Source: Amborella trichopoda
Taxonomy: Eukaryota > Streptophyta > Magnoliopsida > Amborellales > Amborellaceae
Direction of reading: 5' to 3'
DNA: 64,000 nucleotides
Assembly: GCF_000471905.2 (NCBI RefSeq)
Contig: NW_006494931.1
Coordinates: 8,451,093-8,515,092 of the forward strand
This document shows positions 21,826-33,399 of the stretch, in pieces; position 1 is the stretch's first letter; the number at the start of each line of letters is the position of its first letter. A program made the translations under genes and the position numbers. Below the pieces are notes generated by a model. It was given only the letters and a program-made list of their open reading frames with translations. It was not told the origin of the DNA and made no database searches.

Positions 21826-23010
21826 TCTCCTTCAACGAGGGTATACTTGGTAAACATTCCACGTACACTGTTATGCTCGACACGATCCTCCGGGAGTCTA
21901 CCATATCTTAGAAAATTAGTGATGGGCTCTCTCCAATCTTCTACATGCTCGACTTCTGTGCATATTGGGTCGAAGAACTCCGGTTCTTGGTTATGAACCT
22001 TAGCTCCCTGACCCTATGCCATTTCGTGTTCAATCTTGATAACTTCTTTAGCTGATGGAAGTGCTTCGAATGGGTAAGGAGGGCACTCAAGGAAGAGACT
22101 TCTCTCATCATCTATGTCTACCTCGGTTCTTAGTTCAATATGTCTCCACTCTGCCACCCAGACAGACGTGGGTCCTGATGAGGATAATTGAATTGTAGCT
22201 CCGAGTTTTGCGAGTGCATCGGCCTGCAAGTTTAGCTTCTTGGGGATGCGGCTCAAGGATACAACCTCAAGATGGGCCATATACGATTTTGCAATATCGT
22301 GATAGGGCTTGAGAGTGTCCTTTCTTACATCATAGATCCCTTTAAGCTGGTGACTGATCAACTCAGAACCGCCATAGATCTTGAGCAGCTCCAAGTCTAG
22401 ATCAAAGGCTATCTCCAATCCAATTATAAGGGCCTGATATTCTACTGTAAGAGAAAAAGAAAGAGGCAATACTCCTCCTTTTGGAGTCAGGAATACTACT
22501 CCGGCGCCTCCTCGGTGTGATTGGAAGGCTCCGTCGAAGTACATTTCCTATGCATGAGCAAGCTCTACACATAATACTTTTTCATCGGGAAGGTCACTTG
22601 ATAAAGGAGATTCTGTCGGTACATGATGTGCTGCAAGAAAATCAGCCAAAGCTTGACCCTTGATGGCCTTTGCGGGACATACATGATGTCAAATTCTATC
22701 AGCAATAATGCCCACTTAGCAAGACGTCCTGACAAGCATAGACGTGTCATGCGAAACTTTACTGGATCTGCCTTTGATTTAAGTTTTACTTCATAACCGA
22801 GCAAATAGTGGCGGAGTTTTTGTACTGCGAAGATTTGGGCCAAGCACATCTTTTCTATAAGGGGATAATTCTTCTCGGTCGCTTGCATCTTGCGGCTGAG
22901 ATAGTACAGTGCGGTTTCTTTCCCTTCATCATTGTTCTGTGCCAACATTACCCCGAGTGACTCGTCGAAAGCGGTCACCTACAGGATGAGAGGTCTTCTT
23001 AATACCGGGG
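21826..23010 (-). pseudogene. RNase H plus archaeal-type RNase H, duplicated block copy A
   Basis: 22978-22565 encodes the end of the normal RNase H (ESLGVMLAQNNDEGKETALY, YPLIEKMCLAQIFAVQKLRH, LAKWALLLIEFDIMYVPQR). 22544-22014 encodes the second, archaeal-type RNase H typical of Tat elements (YFDGAFQSHRGGAGVVFLTP, EYQALIIGLEIAFDLDLE, LNLQADALAKLGATIQL). The third acidic position of the second domain is Gly (IYGGSELI at about 22368-22370), so it should be inactive, and a short deletion removes residues just before EYQAL. The block is repeated, diverged, at 23020-24200. Confidence 0.85.
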
Positions 23011-23019
23011 TAGACCTTC

Positions 23020-24290
23020 GAGGAGGGTATACTTGGTGGACATTCGACATATACTGTTGCGTTTGGAACGATCTTCCGGGAGCCTACCATATTTTAAGAA
23101 ACATGTAATGGGGTCTCTCCGATCTTCAACTTGCTCAATTTCTGCACACATTGGGTCAAAGAATTGTGGTTCTTGATTTCGACCCTTAGCTCCTCGACCC
23201 TATGCTATTTCTTGTTCGGTCTTGATTACTTCTTTGGCCGATAGAAGGGCTCCAAATGGATAAGGAGGACAATCGGGGAAGATATTTCTCTCGTCATCCG
23301 TATCAACTTCAGTTCTTAGGTCGACGTGTCTTCATTTTGCCACCCATACAAGCGTGGGTTCTGATGAGGACAACTGAATTATAGCGTCGAGCTTCGCAAG
23401 TGCATCAATCTGCGAATTTAGCCTCCTGGGGATGTGAATCAGGGATACGTCTTTGAATTGGGCCATATACGATTTTACAGTATTGTGATAAGGCTTGAGT
23501 GTGTCTTTTCTTACATCATATATCCCTTTGAGCTATTGGATAACAAACTCAGAGTCACTGTAGACTTGAGCTACTCCAAGTCGAGATCGAAAGCTATCTC
23601 GAGTCCGATTATAAGGGCCTGATATTCTGCTTTATTATGAGAACCGGCTTGAGCGAGAGAGAAAGAAAGTGGCAGTATTCCTCCTATAGGAGTCAGGAAT
23701 ACTACTCCGGCACCTCCTCGTTCCAATTGGAAGGCTCCATCGAAGTATAATTCCTAGACAAGAGCAAGGTCGACATAAAACACTTCTTCATCAGGGAGGT
23801 CGCTTGATAAAGGAGATTCAGCAGGCACGGGGTGTGCTGCTATAAAGTCAGCCAGGGCTTGTACCTTGATGGCCTTTTGTGAGACATATGTGATGTCAAA
23901 CTCTATCAACAATAATTCCCACTTGGCAAGACATTCCAACAAATATGGGCGTGTCATAAGAAATTTTACAGAATCAACTTTTGATATAAGTTTCACTTCA
24001 TGACCAAGCAAGTAATGGAGGATTTTTTGTACTGCAAAGGTTAGAGCCAAACACATCTTCTCAATAAGGGGATAGTTCCTCTTGGCTCCTGGCATCCTAC
24101 GGTTGAGGTAATATAACACAGTCTCCTTTCCCTCTTCATTGTTTTGTACCAACAATGCTCCAAGTGACTCGTCCAGAGCAGTCACATACAAAATAAGGGG
24201 GTTTCCCAAATACTGGTGTAGAGAGCACAGAAAGGTTGAGCAAATATTGCTTGATGTCATCAAGGGCTGCTTGACATGCTTCATCCCAAA
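23020..24290 (-). pseudogene. RNase H plus archaeal-type RNase H, duplicated block copy B
   Basis: 24284-23754 encodes RNase H (ESLGALLVQNNEEGKETVLY, YPLIEKMCLALTFAVQKILH, VQALADFIAAHPVPAESP). Further left the archaeal-type domain reads YFDGAFQLERGGAGVVFLTP, KAEYQALIIGLEIAFDLDLE, stop, VYSDSEFVIQ, stop. Here the Asp of YSDSE is kept, unlike copy A. The segment from the linker to RNase H (23020-24200) parallels 21830-23010 base by base with frequent substitutions, as in the shared GGGTATACTTGGT and GCCATATACGATTTT stretches. It is continuous with the RT to its right, so copy B is the original in-place domain and copy A the extra one, or the element is a recombinant of two relatives. Confidence 0.85.
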
Positions 24291-25854
24291 TGAATGGGGT
24301 ATCTTTCTTTAGCAGATGTGCAAAGGGTTTACAACGACCTGAGAGGTTCGAGATGAACTTGCGAATGTATGTCAGTTGCCCTTAAAGAGAACGCAGTTCT
24401 TGACGTGTAGTGGGCGACGGCATTTCTTAGATTACCTTGATCTTGACTGGCTCAACTTCAAGCCCTTGATGTCTGACGATGAATCCCAAGAATTTTTCAG
24501 AGCACATGCCAAAAGCACATTTCAGCGGGTTCATTTTAAGTTGATGAAGACGTAGTCGCTCAAATACTTTTTCAATGTCCTTCATGTGAGAATCATTCTC
24601 TTCAGATTTTACCACCAAGTCATCTACATAACACTCCACCTCTTTGTGTATCATGTCTTAGGAAATGGTCGTCATTTCTCTTTGACATGTTGCCCCAGCA
24701 TTCTTTAATCCAAAAGGAATCATTGTGTAACAGAAGACCCCTTTTGGAGTTAAGAATGCGGTGGCCTCTTCATCTTCAGGTGCCAGCCTTATTTGATTAT
24801 ACTCAGAGTATCTGTCCATGAAGGAAAAGATCTGGCAGTGAGCTGTAGAGTCGATGAGCATCTTCATGAATGGCAACGGGAAGTCATCTTTAAGACAGGC
24901 GGTGTTCAAATCGTGAAAGTCAATACACACTCTGATTGGACCATTCTTTTTCTTGACCGGAATGACATTTGCTAGCCATTTCGAGTATTTGACTTCACAG
25001 ATGAAACCTGCTTGTCTGAGCTTGGTTATTTCGATATTTATCTGCATCTTGAGGTCATGCCTGAACCTTTTCGACTTCTGTTTGACTAGTTTGATAGTTG
25101 GATCGATGTCGAGATGGTGAACTGCTACTTGAGGGTCTAACCTAGGCATCTCATGATAGTGCCAAGCAAAGACATCTCGGTTTGCTTTCAAGAAGGTGGT
25201 GAAATCTTCTTTTTCTCCTGGAGACATATTCGTTGAAATGAAAGTGGGTCTAGGATCTGCTTTATCTCCAAGATTTATTTCCTCAAGTTCGTCAATTGTG
25301 GCCTGACCACCTTCTTCCCATTCTTCTGGAGCCTCTTGCAATTCTTCATCGTTGTTATCAGAGATTTTTCGATCAACCTCAACTGCAGAGGCCCATGTTT
25401 CTGACATTTCTACTTCTGATAGAGGTCCAGAGTGGGTCATAGTTTCTACACCTTCCTCGAATCGAGTGACGTAAAGGTCAACCTCAAACGTGGTGAACAC
25501 GTCAGGTTGGAGAGGCTTATCTTGAACGTTAAAGGGGAATTGAGGTTCAACGATGATTATGTGAAGAGTGTATTTGTATGAACCATACAGTATTTGTACG
25601 GATGCCTGGAGTGTTTGTTCCAAGCGAGCCGGTTCTTCACATACTTGTATCATGTGGCAAATCTCTTGAGAATAGAAGCTTTGTCCTCTTGATTCTCTCA
25701 ATCTCTGCTCGAAGTCAGGCTCAAGGGGCCACTGGGGCTTCTTTGGCTTTGACTTTTTACGCTTCTTTGATGAAGGTGGCTCTGCCTTAGCTTTAGCTAC
25801 CAGGGCATCAACAACTATTAAGAATCTTACTGCCTGTGCCAAGGTCTTTCTCAA
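24291..25854 (-). pseudogene. Tat reverse transcriptase with upstream linker (element T1)
   Basis: A 398-codon frame (25854-24658) has a Lys-rich start (KKRKKSKPKKPQWPLEP), an acidic linker and the RT fingers and palm: VFAWHYHEMPRLDP, RVCIDFHDLNTACLKDDFP, motif A FSFMDRYSEYNQI with its Asp kept (about 24814-24816), and IPFGLKNAGATC. After one stop the next frame (24654-24427) holds the YVDD box (24619-24630) and LHQLKMNPLKCAFGMCSEKFLGF, then thumb/connection sequence to 24291. The long open stretch is notable in a decayed element. No protease motif is recognised in the N-terminal part. Confidence 0.9.
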
Positions 25855-26880
25855 TCACTTCCATTACATCCTGCTTATATTGATTCCTTTGAATTCCCGG
25901 TCGAGAGCCTTGAAGTCTTGACATATCAAGGTTGTATCTGCAGAAGACATAAGAGAATGAGAAGAAGGTGGAGAAGGGGGACTTTTAAGGTCATTCCCCT
26001 CATCAAACAGATTTGGGCAGCGTCTTACATCGTCACCAGGATTGGACGGGTGCAGGGGATCTTTTAGGTCTTTCCCTTGCTCAAACCGTTAGGGAATGCT
26101 TTAACGTCGTCACCCTCATCGAACATTTCTGACGGGTCTTTTAGGTCTTTTCCTTACTTAGACCGCTGGGGAGTGCTTTTAACGTCATCACCATCATCAG
26201 ATGTTTGCTGAGTGGGAGATGAGACGGGAGCATCTTCTTGACAGGACGAAGAAGGAAGAAGGATCATGTCGGGGATGAAGTTTAGCAAAGTTGGCAACAG
26301 AGGAAGGTGCTCGAGAAATTCCTGCTCGACTGTGGGTTGAGAGGTCTTATTTCTTCGGTGAGCAGCCCTTGATGCCTATCTTTTTCTGGGTTTTTGAGGT
26401 AATGTGTGATTCATCTTGCTGGGCTTGCGAATAGTCTTAGCTTGACAAACTGCTTCTTGCTTCAAAGACTTGAGCCGGCTTCGGCCATGGTAGATCATCT
26501 ATGGTTGGGAAGTTGATGGTTCCGCGGGGATGGGAAGGTCCTGGTTTGTGAGATCTTCTTGCCTCGATGAGGAATTTATTTGAGGATCGCTTACGGGAAG
26601 ATTTTAGACTTCTTAATACTCCCGCATCTTCTTTGCAAATATGTCAAGGAAAGTTGTGCATTATGACAAGTAATGACTTCTTATCTGACAGTATGGACAC
26701 CAACGATCTTCAGTCCCCTTAACAAGGTGAAGGCGTTGCCTTGCCTATTTTGGTGTGATTATGCCTTCTTGAAGCACTATAATGAAGAAGGTGTAGAGAA
26801 TTCCAGCCACTTCATCCTCCTCCTGGATGGTTACAACATGGGAGGCCTCAGCTGCCTCGAAGGCCTTCTTTAGGTCTTCG
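25855..26880 (-). pseudogene. T1 gag-pol linker, protease not recognised
   Basis: This lies between the zinc knuckle of gag and the RT frame, where the protease should be. Minus-strand reading just after the knuckle gives LEDLKKAFEAAEASHVVTIQ and WCPYCQIRSHYLS, typical of the Tat spacer. Farther left the region is broken, and about 25990-26210 contains a diverged direct repeat of GGTCTTTTCCTTGCTCAAACCG and GCTTTTAACGTC phrases (about 100 bp period). I cannot find a D-S/T-G or DNGS protease motif. It may be deleted or decayed beyond recognition. Confidence 0.5.
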
Positions 26881-29721
26881 AGCTTTATCTAACCCTTCTG
26901 AATCAGGGCCTCAATGATGTCCTTCAGCGTGTAGCAGCCATCCGTAGGATGATTAATCCTCTGATGGTAAGCACAATAATTCGCCTGATCATCAAGGTCA
27001 GATTGCTTGGGGAACTTGATTTTTGGACGGTGGATCATATTCTGCTCCAATAATAACTAGAACAACGCATAACCCATTCCTTCTAGAAGGGATAGACCTT
27101 ATTCCTATGCCTAAAGAGATAATCCTTCTTATCAAAGTTGGCTGGTGGAGGTACCTGATTGTATGACGGTTGTTGCTTGTCAGCCTGGGGTGTTACTGTT
27201 GCCGCGGTTAGCCCTTTAGAGAGGTCCAAAGTTTGGGGGGAAGCTTTCTTTGACTCAGTGACCATGACGACTGCGTTGATTACCCCTTTCTGTTGGCTGC
27301 CCCATGCGTTATTTCGAGAGCTACCATTGCCCCGGTTACTTACTTAACTTGTAGATAGTTGTCGTGTCGCACCATGATGGCGTGACAAACTTTCTATGCT
27401 AACTGATTTAGAGATCAACTCTGACATGGAGGTCGGATTGGAGGCCTCGACATGTAGAGCGATTTCATGTCGCATATTCCGCACGTAAGTTTGAACTGCT
27501 TCCTTCTCAAGCATAGGATTAGAATGGCGGGAAGCCAAGTTTCTCCATCTTGATATGAACTAATCTACAGGCTCATCAGGGTCTTGATTCAGGGTGAGAA
27601 GCTCAATGGTTTGAACCTCTTTCTCAACCTCATAGAAGCGTTGATAGAATAATTTCTCCATCTCCTCTCATGTATGTACCGAGTTTGGAGGAAGTCAGAC
27701 ATACCATTGAAATGCCGGGCCATCAAGGGTCTCGACGAACTGACGGAGAAGAAGTCTCCCATCAGCTGCCGTTTCCTGACATGCCGCCTGGAAGTGGGTG
27801 ATATGCTGGTTTGGGGAGGTGGTTCCACTTAATAGAGGAAACTTCCCTTTCTTATAGTCTTGAGGAGAATGGGACTTGATCAATATAGGAGGGGTACGGT
27901 CTTTGATAAGGCGTGGCCCCCTGTATGCCTGGAATTTGTCCGTTCTTTGGGCTTTGGGTTACCATAACGTCAATATCAAACCAAGAGACCGGATGAGGGA
28001 CAAAACTGTCCTGTGAGGTAGATGAAGGAGGCTTCCATGGAGGTATACCATCAGAGTGATGGGAATCGACGTCATGGCTAGCCGACTGGCATGCAACATT
28101 AATACGATTGGTCTTTTCCATCATCGTACGCACCATATCCTCAAACTTGTTCATGCGATCCTCCTGCGCATCACTGGGATCACTTATGACCATTACGCTG
28201 ATCGTTTCTCTAGGGAGGTCAACATTAGTGGCGATAGAAGGTTTGTGAGCTTGACGGGTCGGTCATGATAAGTCAGTCAGTAAGGGGTCAGTAGGTCAAG
28301 ACTGAACTCGACTTTTGTACGCAGATCGCGTTTGGACCGATTCTTGACGGTCTTGGTACCGTGATCGCGGGGCCGATTCACGACGGTCTTGGGACTGCGG
28401 TTGTTGAGTGGCTGGGTCTTCTACTGTGACAATAACCATAGGACACGGCTCATAGAGCTCTTCTTCAGGCTTCATTGTCTGAAGGGGGTAGAAGGGATTC
28501 AGGTGAAGAGGGTCGTCAAAATTGGTTGTTTTGACTACCTTGGTCACGTCCCTAGTCAAAATTTGCAGACCTCTATCGCATTAGCCTTGAGGTTTTGATG
28601 GACCTCTTGCTAAAACTGCGATCTAGGTCGCGGTTGGTCAACTCTTCTTGCACAGAAGCGAGTTGTCTCCATCAGGTGTGGCAAAGGATGAGGGCCAGAA
28701 CTGGAGTCATCTTGGGCTGGGGAGGATGAAGGACTCGATCGTCTGTGAGATCCATGCCCCGAGCTCTCTTATGAGCTCCAAAGACATGACCAAAGTATTG
28801 GGGCTGGTTCAGGATGGTAGTCTTGAGGAAAACCTTCGAGTACCAAGGCTGAAGGTGCTTGCTCGATGAAGAAGGAACGAGTGGGAGCAGGGTGACTCAT
28901 GAGGAGGCCTGAGTTGAGGACGAGGGAAGGCCTGGGATGGCGACACGTGTGTGCCCCTTAAAGATGGATCTTGAGGGACCTGGGGGTCCATCCGGGCTCA
29001 TGCAGGTGAGCTGACCTTAAGTGGTCGAGAACTACGAGCAGGTGTCTGTGAGAGAACAAGTGCAGGCCTGCCCTGTACAGGGTGCACTTGTTTGTGCATA
29101 GGAGGAGGACGAGGAGGTCATCTCCTGTGTACTCGAGTTGGGCAATAATGGTGTTACCTTGAGTAGTGAGATGCTCATGAGCGGCGTGTGGAGGATCTGG
29201 CCTCGGAACGTTCGATCTTGGACACGGACTTGAGGTAACAGAAGGGTTGCCCCGAAGTGTGACTCGAGTGGGTGACCAACGAGTCTTGTGTTGTGTGTAA
29301 GGGTGGAGACCGTGGGGTTTCCACCTCTCTGTGTTGAGCTTCTAAGGAAAGAGACCCTTGGTGTAGGAATGTGGGGGGTAGCCTTTTGGCGACCTACAAA
29401 AGCAATGGCAACTCCCTTGCCTTTTGCAGAAAGGGACTGGGAAGCCTTCCGGCATACCTCAGAAACATGATCGGTAAGTGACTTGCCGGTGGCTGAGTGC
29501 ATGCTGTGTGGGGCAATATAAGTGTCGCCCATGCAATGCGCCTTAGTGGAATTTCCACCAAAGCGAAGAGATGGGGAGCGAGGGACCTTCAAGTCTCTCC
29601 TCACACAGGTCCAAGTTATGACCTGGGAGCTAGACGAGGAGTCTTTGCTCGAGAGGATGGTCGGGAATGAAGTCGAAGGACCTTGTTCCTTAGGTTCACT
29701 CTCAAATAAGGGGATAATCAA
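26881..29721 (-). pseudogene. Tat gag (element T1)
   Basis: The N-terminus begins at 29721 (229 codons: SQVITWTCVRRDLKVPRSPS, HSMHSATGKSL), following a primer-binding site by about 120 bp. The middle frames (28559-28296; 28193-27852) are Arg/Gln-rich. The capsid-like part (27883-27344) reads HITHFQAACQETAADGRLLL, LDGPAFQWYV and NLASRHSNPMLEKEAVQTYV, typical of retrotransposon gag. A C-terminal zinc knuckle lies at 26934-26975. Stops separate five or more frames. Length and order match the Tat group, where gag is long and has an extended N-terminal part. The same N-terminal and middle parts occur in the plus-strand copy at 11400-12990. Confidence 0.85.
26934..26975 (-). other. Variant zinc knuckle CX2HX4HX4C of T1 gag
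   Basis: The minus-strand peptide CAYHQRINHPTDGC has His where the usual gag knuckle (CX2CX4HX4C) has its second Cys. The Ogre-like element E2 has the same CX2HX4HX4C arrangement at 54182-54223, so this is a lineage feature rather than decay. The chromovirus E3 keeps the normal CCHC form (61192-61233). Confidence 0.8.
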
Positions 29722-29842
29722 ATCTCCGATCCTGATGAATGGGTTATAAAACCCAGCAATTATAAGTGAATGTGAAAAGATGATGAAAACAAATAAAGAA
29801 GAAACTAGCCAAACAAGAACGATCCGACTAAGGGGTAGTAAA

Positions 29843-29861
29843 TCCCCAGTGGAGTCACCAA
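29843..29861 (-). promoter_or_regulatory. Primer-binding site of T1
   Basis: The minus strand TTGGTGACTCCACTGGGGA follows the LTR end (CTAACTA) by 2 bp. This is the tRNA-Arg-type primer site form known from Tat/Ogre elements. It fixes the 3' boundary of the 5' LTR and shows the LTR is about 3.1 kb. Confidence 0.8.
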
Positions 29862-30574
29862 GCTAGTTAGGTGCCTCAATCTCGCCGTCCGGATCCCTAG
29901 GGGATCGGGCAGCTGGCGTCTTGGGTTTCAAGGAAGACCAGAGACGTCCATGAAATCACTCTCTCGGGAACCTCGCTAAAAAACGGGGGCAGGTGTTACC
30001 AACCAGTGAGAGAAGAATTTAAAAGGTGCGTTCGGGACTTACTCGAGCTGACTCTCATGGACGCCCTCTTAGATCATGAAGAAAGCCCCTCAGTAATGAA
30101 ATTGGTTCAAAATCGCCTCCCTTGGCTCGTATTCTTCTTATTTTCTACTTTCGTCAATCACACACATATATGGAAAAATTTATGGGACAGGTGGGTTAGG
30201 CCTCACCCTTTTCCTCTTTTATGAATGTATGCAAGCATGTGTATTCGAAAAGAGAAAGATTTGACCAAGCGAGAAGGTCAGGGCAGTGACTAGGCTGGTG
30301 TATAATTGACATGACGTGGTGGCGAAACGGGCTCGGTAATTGAGACTAGATCACGGGATCGCTACTAGACGTTATTGTCAATATCGACTAGCTAGGCACG
30401 ATGGTCGGTCTGTCATGGCAGTAAAGCGGGCCAAGCGAACCTGGCGCAGCAATATTATGGCTAGACCACAAGACTGCTATGAGATGCTAACCTCAATCCC
30501 TCTTGGTCGAACGAGAGAGCAGGATAAGAATGGTTAAAGAGAAGAAGGGGATAAACGGAAGGAGAGAGAAGAAT

Positions 30575-31350
30575 GAAGAGGAGATGCAGTCGGTGTTCGA
30601 CATCGCCAACTGTTTCAAAAGATGGGAGAGAGAGGAAGCAGTCGGCGCTAGGCTTCACCAGCTGTGTTAGATGAGAAGAGAGGAAGGGAGCTAACTAGAG
30701 CCTGGTCTCGCCAACTGTCAGAAGAAGAGAGGGAAAACCGGTTAGCTCTAGGTCTCGCCGACTGATAGAAGAAGAGGGGGAAGACCAACAGGCGCTAGAC
30801 CTTGCTGACTGGTAAAGAGAGAAAATACAACCGGTGCTAGGCCTCACCGAGTGGTAGAAGAAGAGAGAGAAAACTAACCAGTGCTAGGTCTCACCGACTG
30901 GTAGATGAAGAGGAAGAAGAAGAGAGAGAAAACTAACTGGCACTGAGTCTCACCGACGGGTAGACGAAGAGAGAGGAGACCAACCGACGCTAGGTCTCGC
31001 CGACTGATAGACCAAGAGAGAAAACCAACTAGTGTTTGGTCTCACCGACTGATAGACAAAGAGGGAGAAGACCAACCGACGCTAGATCTCGTCGACTGAT
31101 AGACGAATAGAGAGAAAACTAACCTGTGCTAGGTCTCGGCAACGGGTAGACGAAGAGGAAGAAGAGAGAGAAAGAATAGAGAGAAAGAAGAGAGGGAAAG
31201 AGAGAGAGAATAGAGAGAAAGAGAGAATACCAATCGGCACTAGGTCTCGTCGACTGATAGACGAAGAGGGAGAAGACCAACCGATGCTAGGTCTCACCGA
31301 TTGATTGACGAATAGAGAGAAAACCAACTGACACTAGGTCTTGGTGACTG
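30575..31350 (-). repeat. Palindrome array of LTR copy d
   Basis: About 14 units of 45-55 bp each have an AAGAGAGAGAAAAC-type spacer and a core such as CGGTG-CTAGGCCT-CACCG (near 30829-30850) or ACCAGT-GCTAGGTCTCACCG-ACTGGT (near 30877-30902). Unit sequence is unrelated to the arrays of copies a and b apart from this architecture. Confidence 0.75.
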
Positions 31351-31637
31351 GTTGACGAAGAGGAAGAAGAAGCGAGAGAGAAGAGAGAAAAAAGAGAGGA
31401 AGAGAGAGATAAGACAAAAGAGAGAGAAAGAGAGAGAGCGAGGGAGGGGAGGAGATAGAAAGTTGCATGTTCGAAGGGTACCGACCTTTTTCTTCTCTCT
31501 CCTCTCTCTCTCTCTCTCGAATACGTACTCACAGGCTCATGCAAGGAATCAAAATTTTTATTCAATCTTCTCAAAAATCAACTGAAGGCCAAGGTTCTTC
31601 GTAATGGTGGCGTGTCTGTTTACAATGAGGTAGTGCC

Positions 31638-31648
31638 TATTTATATAG
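31638..31648 (-). promoter_or_regulatory. TATA box of LTR copy d
   Basis: The minus strand reads TATATAAATAGG at the U3-R boundary, followed 80 bp later by an AATAAA word. This is the likely start region for T1 transcription. Confidence 0.65.
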
Positions 31649-33399
31649 AGTTGTGCCCAAACATGGGTGGATTGATCAAAATTAGACCTAAGTATTGAAA
31701 ATTAAGATTTAATTGAATTATAGGAAATTCTAAAAATGGGTACAAAAGGACTGTTTTGCCCCTGCCTAACAATGTGTGGAATTTCATAACAGTCCCTGTG
31801 GCTGCCCGAGAACTTGCGTGATCTTCCGTGGCTGACTCGAGATTGTTCTGATGCCCGTTTGATCGAAAGATTATTGTTTCTTGTAGGGCTCAACATGGCG
31901 ATCGTATTGATACCAACTTCGAGCCATGAATCATGTTTTTGAGTCATGATCACGGGACTTGAAATTTTTTTGAATCTTGAAAACTTCAAATCAGTAGTGC
32001 AATCTTTCCTTAATGTTTTTCTGCAATTTCTCCATCATAGCACATTAAGCATGTCATCACGATCGCGTGGCAACAATCGGAACGCAATTTGGAGCCCGAA
32101 CGAAGATTTTACAACTTTTGAGTTTTGGCCAGAATCTAAAATCCGTCTGCCAAAATTTCACTAACGACGTCCGCTTCGTGTAGGAAATCAGACCGTCCAT
32201 CATGTACATGGTTTGGTCCAATGATAGCCCTGAACCTTACGAAGACAATGGATTGGGTTTTGCCTCGATCCGTTGTGTGAGAGTCTTGATTTGGTTCATC
32301 GATCAAGGTGTGTCGCTGCTGAATTTTCTGCAACTTCTTCATGGATTGGCAACTTCTCTCTAGCTTTTCTCTTTGCTCGGATATCGTCTCGGGGCAAGCC
32401 ATATATTGAATTGTTCGCCTTGCTGAGACGAATACGCTCATCAAATTTGGGTACAATACGACTTGGAACGAGTGAGTTATGGGCTCTGAAAGTGACTACC
32501 CGTGATTGTAAAAACAACCATTAATGGTGTTTTGGTGCAGTAAGGCTATACGGGAATAGTATGCGGCCTCTCCTGTTTCATTGTTTTGCTCATATCTTTG
32601 TTTTGGAGGGTCTGATCAAGCTGAAACTGAGCCCATAGGGGTTTTCAAATGTGTCAGATCCAATAGCGGTGGTTCCACAGTGATTTGAGACACCAAAAAT
32701 GTAGCTCCAATTGTAGGGTCCGCTTCAGGGTGTAAGAGGCTAATTTTTCGCAAATTGTTTCTTTATGTTCACTGCCTTAGACATGTCTGATCGTGATGAA
32801 AATTGGCAGGTGGTCTTATAAAGTGCTGATGATGATCTTGAGCAATTCTAGGACCATTATGAGACTCTTAGTAACTTTTCACTGTTTTGTAGGCTTTATT
32901 GACCTGCTTCCTACCAGGGATCAAGGCGATGAAAAATATATTCAAACATCTCTCCCTTTCAATTTCAATGTCGTTTCCCTCATTTGCCTCACTTGCCTCA
33001 TACCTTCTCTCTCTCTATGAAGCAAAGTGTGAGAGTGAACTGCTGCCCTTGAAGAAGCCTGCGCTGGTGCTCAAGGAGGCCCACGAGTGGGAGGTTTGAA
33101 GACACCATGAGAACTAAGCAAGTAGATCTAGTGTTTATGCATCATTTAAAATTGATAGCCATAGATCTTACAGAATGAAGATGAGTAGAATGATAGGATG
33201 GAGAGTAGGGATGTCATTGACTTAACATGAGATCGAATGATTGATTGAGTATTATAGATGAAATTGTTAGTTGTAGAAGCTATTGAAGTAGCTCACTTAT
33301 AAAATTAGCTTAACATGAATAAGGTTTTTCAGTTAATTTTACTTAGGATTTGTGAAGTAAGGAGTTTTATTTGAAAGCATGCTAAAACTTGAAAAAGGG

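Larger units (their letters stand above)
29864..32948 (-). mobile_element. Tat-family LTR, copy d (5' LTR of T1)
   Basis: The minus strand begins TGTTTGAATATATTTTTC at 32948 and ends GGCACCTAACTA at 29864. U3 spans about 32948-31650, the TATA box is at 31638-31648, and AATAAAAATTTTG near 31561 may be the poly(A) signal. R-U5 contains a GA/CT-rich tract (31150-31520), the palindrome array (30575-31350) and the conserved terminal 370 bp. It shares U3 and both ends with copies a, b and e. It is inserted next to a plus-strand chromovirus-like LTR piece at 32949. Confidence 0.88.

Noticed and set aside
30575-31350. CRISPR-like appearance (short repeats with variable spacers)
   Set aside because: Units are diverged, spacers are simple GA-rich sequence, no cas genes are present, and the array lies within a plant retrotransposon LTR.
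16196-32953. Target-site duplications for T1 and its LTRs
   Set aside because: Flanking 5-mers (TCTCT at 32949, ACAGG before 16295, GCTTG after 16196) do not match each other, so a simple two-LTR insertion cannot be shown.
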